From NCBI GenBank assembly GCA_025057195.1, contig JANWWX010000017.1, forward strand, positions 1 through 12,085: 12,085 nt of DNA. The letters are read 5' to 3'. Made by a program: the position numbers and the translations under genes. Each line of letters opens with the position of its first letter. Within the stretch, counting starts at the first letter, position 1. Shown one piece after another: positions 6,908 through 12,085 of the stretch. The notes beneath the pieces are model-generated. The model did not search any database and was not told the DNA's origin. It was given only the letters and a program-made list of their open reading frames with translations. Origin of the DNA: Leptospiraceae bacterium (lineage in GTDB: Bacteria > Spirochaetota > Leptospiria > Turneriellales > Turneriellaceae).

Positions 6908-7380
6908 GTCAAATGCAAAAACTGGTCGTGCGTTTTGGCATGCTGCAAGAAAATAACACTACTTTCCCCCGCATCGGGAGTGATGGTTGCCGCGCTGCGT
7001 TGCCCTATTTTATATTCGAAGCGATAAAAGCGCCGGCCGGTGCTGGTGCTGCGCGACTCGAGGAAAATTAACTCAAAGCGGGGAAACTCTGCGAATTCGG
7101 CGACTGCTATTTCGAGCAACTTGAGCCGCCAGTGTGCAGTGTGGTTGCGGTAGAAAAAGGCATAGCCCGAAAGGGGTGGCCTGCGAAAGTCGGTGTGCAT
7201 GGTTTCAGCCATCACCCAACGCGCATTCTGGATTTGTGGATCCTGCGGTATTTGGGGATATGCCGAAAAAAAATGCGCCTCACAGAGAAGTTCCCGGTGC
7301 AGCACATCGCTTGCTTGTGGTGATATTTTATGCACCCACAAACATGCCAGCGCGATAGCGGGGATTTTACGTCTGCGCAT
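6892..7380 (-). CDS. Unrecognised small, possibly exported protein (162 aa)
   Basis: I recognise no family. The N-terminus has a basic n-region and short hydrophobic stretch (MRRRKIPAIALACLWV), which could be a short Sec signal. Ala-Leu-Ala-Cys at 10-13 is a poor lipobox (Ala at -3), so a lipoprotein is possible but weak; cleavage after ISPQA is another option. The remainder mixes charged and aromatic residues, for example FRRPPLSGYAFFYRN at 65-79 and RRFYRFEYKIG at about 116-126, which would suit beta strands. No catalytic motif is visible. The ATG lies inside the 3' end of the ROK kinase gene (14-nt overlap) and its stop overlaps the next gene. Its place in an unbroken chain of overlapping genes is the best evidence that it is real. 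The overlapping plus-strand frames here show no family features. Confidence 0.65.
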   Translation of the reverse strand: MRRRKIPAIALACLWVHKISPQASDVLHRELLCEAHFFSAYPQIPQDPQIQNARWVMAETMHTDFRRPPLSGYAFFYRNHTAHWRLKLLEIAVAEFAEFPRFELIFLESRSTSTGRRFYRFEYKIGQRSAATITPDAGESSVIFLQHAKTHDQFLHLTCRPA

Positions 7381-8293
7381 TTTCTAAAAAAAGGGCTGCA
7401 GCACCCAGGATCCCGAGATCTTCATCGCCGTGGGTGAAATGGAAAATTGCCTTATCGTGGAAAAACGTGAAGGTATGCTCGCGCCAGGACTTTTCGAGTG
7501 CCGCGCGCAGCAGATTTTCGGCCGCTGCCACGCCACCGGTGAAAATAAAATGCAGCAAGTTCATAATCTGGGTCAGCGCCGCTGCCGCAATCCCCAGTGC
7601 CTCACCGGCAAGAGTATAGGCTCTAACCGCTGCCACATCCCCACTTTGCGCACGCCGGGCAATTTCTGCAGCAGTTAACTTTTCCCCAGTCGCTTCTTGA
7701 TAGCTCAGGCTGATGCCGGTGGCAGAAGCGTAGGTCTCAAGGCAGCCCAGAGCACCACAGCCACAGCGGCGCGGTTGTGCGCTGCAGGCACTAAAACCGG
7801 CAATGGGGATATGGCCAATTTCAAAAAAATTGCCGTTCACCCCACGCTCTAATTTGCCGGCAAAGATGCAGCCACCGCCCACACCGGTGCCGAGGGTAAA
7901 AACGGCAAGGTTGGGCATGCCACGCAGCTTGCCATAAAAAAATTCGCCCAGCGTGGCCGCGTTGGCGTCATTTTCGAGCCGGATGGCTTTTTGTGGGAAG
8001 CGGGCAGACAGTTCTGCCACCACCGCAAAGTTTTTAATCTGCGGCATATTGGCCGAAGCAACGATGATTCCTCGTTCCAAGTCGAGTGGGCCGGGGGAAC
8101 CAATACCCACCTGCGTTGCGCCGGAAAATTCGGCACGTGCGATGATGCCTGCAAGCTGCTCGAGCAAAGCAGCGTTGCTTTGGCTTGCAATCGGTTCGCT
8201 GCCGCGGTGGAAAACCTGGTTACCACGGACCAGCCCATATTTGATACTTGTGGCCCCGATGTCGATGCCCAGGATACCGGTTGTTTCAGCCAT
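7367..8293 (-). CDS. ROK-family sugar kinase (glucokinase-like)
   Basis: This is an ATP-dependent sugar kinase of the ROK family, most like glucokinase or N-acetylhexosamine kinases. Residue numbers count from a TTG at 8299. The phosphate-1 motif is GIDIGATSIKYGLV at 11-24; GIGSPGPLD is at 65-73; LENDANAATLGEF at 108-120 contains the catalytic base D111; TLGTGVGGG at 135-143 is the phosphate-2 motif. The ROK zinc site is complete: His163 in EIGH and CGCGALGC at 179-186 with C179, C181 and C186, followed by the sugar-contacting LE at 187-188. There is no N-terminal helix-turn-helix, so it is a kinase rather than a NagC-type repressor. I prefer the ATG at 8293 over the TTG six bases earlier; either overlaps the upstream gene by 8 or 14 nt. 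The exact sugar cannot be decided, and no sugar transporter lies beside it. Confidence 0.93.
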   Translation of the reverse strand: MAETTGILGIDIGATSIKYGLVRGNQVFHRGSEPIASQSNAALLEQLAGIIARAEFSGATQVGIGSPGPLDLERGIIVASANMPQIKNFAVVAELSARFPQKAIRLENDANAATLGEFFYGKLRGMPNLAVFTLGTGVGGGCIFAGKLERGVNGNFFEIGHIPIAGFSACSAQPRRCGCGALGCLETYASATGISLSYQEATGEKLTAAEIARRAQSGDVAAVRAYTLAGEALGIAAAALTQIMNLLHFIFTGGVAAAENLLRAALEKSWREHTFTFFHDKAIFHFTHGDEDLGILGAAALFLENAQT

Positions 8294-8957
8294 AGACAAT
8301 TTGCGGCACTGGGAATGTCAGACGGAACTGCGGGATCGCCAAGGCCAGCCGCGGCGGGTACGAAATAGAGTGGTAATCCGGCAGCGCGCGCGAACCCTCG
8401 ATGCTGTCCACAAAGGCAAGCTGTGCCCAGCCGTTGCCCGTCGGCCGGGTCTCCAAAAAATAACTGCTATTCCCATTTTCCAATCGCCGCTGCAGCAGTG
8501 AAAAAGGCAATAAGGCCGTTGTCACCGGCAGCGCAAAAAGGCGCGGTTTCAGCGAAATAGAATAAATGTTGTCGCCGCTTTCCATTTGGCGCACATCGAT
8601 GTGCCAGCCGTCGCGATTTTTTTGCCAGTTAAATTGCGCCAACTCTTTCGGAATAGCCCAGTTGCGGCGCCCCCATTCGACCGATTCGGGGGTCGAAACC
8701 CAAATCCGGGTGATGCGGAGATAGTTCTTGCCGCGGTGGGCAAAAAAACCGGGAATATAAAGTAACTCGTCGTACGGGCCACAGTTGGATTTCTCATAGT
8801 GCACCAGCATGACTGCGCCCACACCACCCACGAATGTGCGGGCGTCTTCTTCTGCGAGCAGGCCAGATTCCAAAACACGCTTCTTGTGTGCTGGGAAGAG
8901 GATCACCACACCACTGCCTTCTAATTGCCAGGGCGGTGGGAACTCCTTTTTTGCCAT
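8286..8957 (-). CDS. Acetoacetate-decarboxylase-fold protein with an altered lysine pair
   Basis: This 223-residue protein resembles the acetoacetate decarboxylase (ADC)-like superfamily. Evidence is the N-terminal PPPW segment, GPYDELLYIPG at 60-70, the RITRIWVSTPESVEWG stretch at 81-96, and WAIPKELAQF at 100-109. The last corresponds to the clostridial region holding two adjacent lysines, the Schiff-base Lys and the one that lowers its pKa. Here the first (K104) is kept but the second is Glu (E105). The Schiff-base chemistry may be retained for a different reaction, as in ADC-like aldolases or dehydratases, or activity may be lost. The C-terminal strands (LALAIPQFRLTFPVPQ) fit the family's closing sheet. 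It starts at an ATG 29 nt after the alcohol dehydrogenase stop, with no clear Shine-Dalgarno. I am fairly confident of the fold and not of the reaction. Confidence 0.78.
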   Translation of the reverse strand: MAKKEFPPPWQLEGSGVVILFPAHKKRVLESGLLAEEDARTFVGGVGAVMLVHYEKSNCGPYDELLYIPGFFAHRGKNYLRITRIWVSTPESVEWGRRNWAIPKELAQFNWQKNRDGWHIDVRQMESGDNIYSISLKPRLFALPVTTALLPFSLLQRRLENGNSSYFLETRPTGNGWAQLAFVDSIEGSRALPDYHSISYPPRLALAIPQFRLTFPVPQIVYG

Positions 8958-8986
8958 AGCGAACGATCGAAAAAATACTCAGCGCG

Positions 8987-10135
8987 TCAAAGAGATTGCC
9001 GCAGCGCTCTGGCGAAAATTTTGCGGAAATCGTTTTCGGCCACTGGTGCTGGATTCGAAAGATGGCAGCTATCCGTACTTGCGACAGCAACCAGCGCATC
9101 CAAGTTTTGCCCACTAATTCCCAAGGCCACGAGATCGGCTGCAATGCCCAGTTCCGCCTTGAGCCGGCTGAGCCAGGGGATGAAGGAGCTGGCATCTCCG
9201 GAACCGGCTACTTGCGCCAGGCGTGCAAATTTTTCGTGTGCTATTTCGAAATTGTGCGGTAGGGCATGGTCGATCATCACGGCATTGGCCAGGCCGTGGT
9301 GCAAACCGCAGACCGCAGAAAGCGCATGCGCGCACGAATGCACAATGCCCAAACCCTTTTGGAACGCCACCGCCCCCATCATGGAGGCCATGAGCATGTC
9401 GCTGCGCGCGGCCAAATCCCTGCCGTTTTTATATACCACAGGCAATGCGCGTGCGGCCAAATGCAGTCCCTCCAGCGCGATGCCATCTGCCATCGGGTGG
9501 TAGCCTTTTGCCAAAAAGGCTTCGATCAGATGGGTCATTGCATCGAAACCCGTGGCAGCAGTCACTGCGGGTGGCAGCTCAAGGGTTAGCTCGGGGTCGG
9601 CAAAGACGGCACGCGCCATCAACCGCGGCGAAAAAATCACCTTTTTCACATGGTGAGTGTCATCGGCAATTACCGTGCTGCGGCCGACCTCAGAACCGGT
9701 GCCAGCAGTGGTGGGGATGGCAAACCACGGCGGGATTTCGCGGTCCACTGGCCGCGCATCTGCTTTGCCATCTTCGTAGTCAAAAATATCGCCGGGATGG
9801 TGGAGCATCAAGGCCACCGCCTTGGCCACATCGAGTGCGGCACCACCGCCAATGCCTAAAATTGCCTCGGCGCCCGCTGCACGCAATGCCGATACCCCGG
9901 CCAGCACCTGAGCACGCACCGGATTTCCCTCCACTCCGTTAAAGATGTGGAGCTTTAAACCTGCACGCTCGAGCTCGGCGATGAATTCGCGGAAAAAGGC
10001 CAGCTGGCTGAGTGCGCGGTCGGTGACGACAAAAAGGTTTTTAATTCCCTCTTTCAGAAAATGGTCTTTGGCCAGATGGCGCGCACCGGGGCCAAACGTG
10101 ATTGCGGTCGGAAAACTAAATTGGGAAATTGCCAT
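8987..10135 (-). CDS. Iron-containing (group III) alcohol dehydrogenase
   Basis: This 382-residue enzyme is a full-length group III metal-dependent alcohol dehydrogenase, related to FucO, EutG and hydroxybutyrate dehydrogenases. The dinucleotide-binding motif GIGGGAALDVAKA is at 94-106, with Ala where GGGS is usual. PTTAGTGSEV at 141-150 is the family signature. Metal ligands are present in the usual spacing: D198 and H202 (GFDAMTH), H266 (GIVHSCAH) and H280 (LHHG), with H270 also conserved. It should interconvert a primary alcohol or hydroxy acid and its aldehyde using NAD(P)H. Its ATG shares one base with the stop of the upstream ligase gene (TGATG at 10133-10137), so the two are likely made together. 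Pairing of such a dehydrogenase with a PuuA/GlnT-like ligase suggests catabolism of an amine or amino alcohol, but this is inference. Confidence 0.95.
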   Translation of the reverse strand: MAISQFSFPTAITFGPGARHLAKDHFLKEGIKNLFVVTDRALSQLAFFREFIAELERAGLKLHIFNGVEGNPVRAQVLAGVSALRAAGAEAILGIGGGAALDVAKAVALMLHHPGDIFDYEDGKADARPVDREIPPWFAIPTTAGTGSEVGRSTVIADDTHHVKKVIFSPRLMARAVFADPELTLELPPAVTAATGFDAMTHLIEAFLAKGYHPMADGIALEGLHLAARALPVVYKNGRDLAARSDMLMASMMGAVAFQKGLGIVHSCAHALSAVCGLHHGLANAVMIDHALPHNFEIAHEKFARLAQVAGSGDASSFIPWLSRLKAELGIAADLVALGISGQNLDALVAVASTDSCHLSNPAPVAENDFRKIFARALRQSL

Positions 10136-11520
10136 CAGATAATTTCAAAGTAGCGGCGCAACTCCCAATCAGTCACTGCATCCTGGAACTGCCGCCATTC
10201 CCATTCGCGCGTGGCCACAAAGTGCGCGATGAATTCCTCCCCAAAAATCTCCCGTGCTATTTTGGATTCTGCCAGGCGCTCTGTCGCCTCGTGCAGGTTG
10301 CGCGGTAACCGCGGCACATTGCTTTCTGCATAGCCTGAGCCCTTCACCGGCGGTGCCTCCAGCGGGAGCTTGTGCTCGATGCCATAAAGCCCAGAGCCTA
10401 ACGCCGCAGCGAGCGCTAAATAAGGATTGGCGTCTGAGCCAGAGACACGCACCTCGACTCGCGTCGATTTTTCCGAGCCTGGGATCACCCGGTGCGACAC
10501 GGTGCGGTTATCCACTCCCCAGCTCGGACGCACCGGTGCCCAGAAGCCATCCACCAGGCGCTTGTACGAGTTGATGGTCGGGGCATAAAATGGCAAAAGC
10601 TCGGGCAAAAGCCGGATTTGGCCGGCAACGTAGTGCTTGAAAATAGCACTCATTTTGTACGGATCCGAGGCATCAAAAAACACATTTTCGCCATTTTGGT
10701 TCCACAGCGACTGGTGCATGTGGCCAGAGCAGCCGGGGAGTTGTGCATTCCACTTGGCCATGAAGCTGGGCACAATGCCAAAGCGGCGCGCGATCTCTTT
10801 CACCCCGGCTTTGAAAAGCACCGCACGGTCGGCACTTTCCAGTGCAGGGCTATAAAGGATCGCTGCCTCATAGACTCCCGGCCCAGTTTCGGTATGGATG
10901 CCTTCCAGCGGCACGCCAAAAGCCGCCAGTTCGTCCATTAAAGCGTTGAAATATTCTCGCTCATAATTGGCCCGCAAAAGCGAATAGCCAAACATGCCAG
11001 GTGTGATCGGCGTCGGGCGCACGTAGTTTTTAGCGTCGAGGCTTGCTGGTGTTTCGCGGAAATTGAACCACTCGTATTCAAAGCCGTTTTTGGCAACAAA
11101 GCCCATCGCCTCAGCACGGGCAACCACGCGGCGCAAAACTTGCCGTGGACAAACCGGCAACGGTGTGCCATCTTCTTTGACAAAATGGCCTAAAAAAAAG
11201 GGGACATTGTTGTCCCATGGCACGTTGCGCTCAGTGGAAAGGTCGAGTTCCACCAAAGCATCAGGATAGCCGCTATGCCAACCCGTGTAGGATGTATTGT
11301 CGTAGCATAGATCGGCGATGTCCCAGCCAAAGACGACGTTGCAAAAACCAAATCCCGATTCTGCGGCCGAGCTAAACTTTTCAAAGTGCAGGTATTTGCC
11401 GCGCAGGACACCGTCGATATCGGTGATGGCGACTTTGACTTTTTTGGTGCCTGATTGTGCCAGGCGGGCAATAACTTTTTTGGCGTCAGCAGACTGCGGC
11501 ATTGGCATTGGTCCTGGCAC
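10135..11520 (-). CDS. Glutamine-synthetase-family gamma-glutamyl-amine ligase (PuuA/GlnT-like)
   Basis: This 461-residue ATP-dependent ligase has the complete glutamine synthetase fold: the small N-terminal domain (ITDIDGVLRGKYL at 32-44) and the catalytic domain from about 125. Metal and substrate residues visible are FEYE (E148, E150), HTETGPGVYE (E211, E218), CSGHMHQSLW (H267, H269), NSYKRLV (R321), NRT (R339), STRVEVR (R354, E356, R358) and SDANPYLALAAAL. The C-terminus DAVTDWELRRYFEI resembles gamma-glutamylputrescine synthetase PuuA and related GlnT-like enzymes. The adenylylation tyrosine segment of housekeeping GlnA is not present. The substrate is more likely an amine than ammonia, though that is inference. 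The GTG at 11520 is the longest start; the ATG at 11502 has an AGGA nine bases upstream and may be the real one. The gene lies just behind tRNA-Val with no terminator visible between them. Confidence 0.9.
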   Translation of the reverse strand: MPGPMPMPQSADAKKVIARLAQSGTKKVKVAITDIDGVLRGKYLHFEKFSSAAESGFGFCNVVFGWDIADLCYDNTSYTGWHSGYPDALVELDLSTERNVPWDNNVPFFLGHFVKEDGTPLPVCPRQVLRRVVARAEAMGFVAKNGFEYEWFNFRETPASLDAKNYVRPTPITPGMFGYSLLRANYEREYFNALMDELAAFGVPLEGIHTETGPGVYEAAILYSPALESADRAVLFKAGVKEIARRFGIVPSFMAKWNAQLPGCSGHMHQSLWNQNGENVFFDASDPYKMSAIFKHYVAGQIRLLPELLPFYAPTINSYKRLVDGFWAPVRPSWGVDNRTVSHRVIPGSEKSTRVEVRVSGSDANPYLALAAALGSGLYGIEHKLPLEAPPVKGSGYAESNVPRLPRNLHEATERLAESKIAREIFGEEFIAHFVATREWEWRQFQDAVTDWELRRYFEII

Positions 11521-11547
11521 GCCCTTGCTTCCCGCCGGCGCGCGTTG

Positions 11548-11621
<74 letters not shown>

Positions 11622-11653
11622 GTTTATCTGCGCTCTTTATGCACGTTTCAGCG

Positions 11654-11659
11654 TGTCAA
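11654..11659 (-). promoter_or_regulatory. Possible -35 box for tRNA-Val and the downstream gene train
   Basis: A perfect TTGACA on the minus strand lies 32 nt before the first base of tRNA-Val, in the right place for a sigma-70-type -35 element. The matching -10 is poor: TAAAGA follows after only 14 nt and nothing like TATAAT occurs at 16-18 nt. The call therefore rests on position and one hexamer. If real, this promoter could drive both the tRNA and the ligase gene behind it. Confidence 0.3.
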
Positions 11660-11710
11660 TGAAGATTGCACTTACTTTTGGATCTCCAAGCATGGACCCA
11701 TCCTAAGCTC

Positions 11711-11739
11711 TTTACAGCCTGCCGCAAAACACAAATACA
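11711..11739 (+). promoter_or_regulatory. Possible promoter of coaD
   Basis: TTTACA (11711-11716) and AATACA (11734-11739) are separated by 17 nt on the plus strand. The -35-like box is good and the -10-like box is weak (three of six consensus positions). Transcription would then begin almost on the coaD ATG, giving a leaderless or near-leaderless message. That agrees with the lack of a clear Shine-Dalgarno before coaD but is speculative. The divergent region 11622-11744 shows no other feature I can support. Confidence 0.22.
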
Positions 11740-11744
11740 GCAGA

Positions 11745-12085
11745 ATGCGCAGCGCGGTTTACCCTGGCAGTTTTGACCCTTTCACCAACGGGCACCTCGA
11801 CATTGTGCACCGGGCGATCCGGCTTTTTGACCGGCTGACCATTGCGGTGCTACGTAATACCTCGAAAAAAAGCCTTTTTACCCCGGAAGAGCGGGTCGAG
11901 ATCATCCGTGAGGTGGTCCGTGATTTGCCGCAGGTGCAGGTCGAAACGTTTGAGGGGCTTTTGGTCGATTTTTGCCGCAGCCGACAGATCCGCACGGTGG
12001 TGCGCGGCCTGCGCGCAGTCTCCGACTTCGACTACGAGCATGCGATCTTCCTGATGAACCGCAAGCTATTGCCGGAGCTGGAAAC
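11745..12085 (+). CDS. coaD: CoaD, phosphopantetheine adenylyltransferase (5' part; 3' end outside window)
   Basis: The frame from ATG 11745 is open to the window edge and gives 113 residues of an enzyme normally about 160 long. CoaD transfers AMP from ATP to 4'-phosphopantetheine, the penultimate step of coenzyme A synthesis, in the cytoplasm. The nucleotidyltransferase motif YPGSFDPFTNGHLDI is at 6-20 with the catalytic His in NGH. SKKSLFTPEERVEII at about 40-54 and VVRGLRAVSDFDYE at about 86-99 are the other hallmark segments, including the ATP-binding RGLR. No residue loss is seen. There is no strong Shine-Dalgarno; only CAGCAGA precedes the ATG. It is transcribed away from the tRNA and the minus-strand gene train. 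Confidence 0.96.
   Translation, partial: MRSAVYPGSFDPFTNGHLDIVHRAIRLFDRLTIAVLRNTSKKSLFTPEERVEIIREVVRDLPQVQVETFEGLLVDFCRSRQIRTVVRGLRAVSDFDYEHAIFLMNRKLLPELE

Noticed and set aside
7367..8293. NagC/XylR-type ROK transcriptional repressor
   Set aside because: The protein begins directly with the phosphate-binding motif and has no N-terminal helix-turn-helix domain.

Overview
This window looks like an ordinary, gene-dense stretch of bacterial chromosome. Apart from its left edge it has mid-to-high GC. I see no insertion sequence, phage gene, integrase, CRISPR array or long repeat. I cannot name the organism. Likely signal peptides and a membrane protein with a large domain on the outer side of the inner membrane suggest a Gram-negative (diderm) bacterium; a spirochaete-like or other deep-branching lineage is only a guess.

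Layout: positions 1-159 hold the 3' end of a plus-strand gene that is clearly AT-richer than the rest. It faces a train of eleven minus-strand genes between 193 and 11520. In transcription order these are: tRNA-Val(GAC); a PuuA/GlnT-like glutamine-synthetase-family ligase; an iron-type alcohol dehydrogenase; an acetoacetate-decarboxylase-fold protein; a ROK sugar kinase; two unrecognised small proteins; a VAT1/quinone-oxidoreductase-like MDR enzyme; a BrkB/YihY-type membrane protein with a large inserted repeat domain; an unrecognised exported protein; a fused FolK-PanB protein; and a short-chain dehydrogenase. Seven of the ten junctions between these genes overlap by 1 to 28 nt, depending on start choice, and the others are 21-49 nt, so most or all of the train is probably co-transcribed and translationally coupled. 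At the right edge a short divergent intergenic region (11622-11744) separates tRNA-Val from the 5' part of coaD on the plus strand, which runs off the window.

How the genes work together: the ligase and alcohol dehydrogenase overlap by one base and may act in catabolism of an amine or amino alcohol through gamma-glutamyl intermediates, but no aldehyde dehydrogenase or amidase is present to complete the route. FolK makes a folate precursor, and PanB uses methylene-tetrahydrofolate to start pantothenate synthesis. Here both are in one reading frame, and CoaD, a later enzyme of coenzyme A synthesis, lies at the other end of the window. The rest of the train has no obvious common pathway.

The two most unusual objects are the BrkB-like protein interrupted by about 350 residues of BNR/Ycf48-like repeats, probably a periplasmic beta-propeller, and the FolK-PanB fusion. 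I do not see a self-evident new defence or mobile system.
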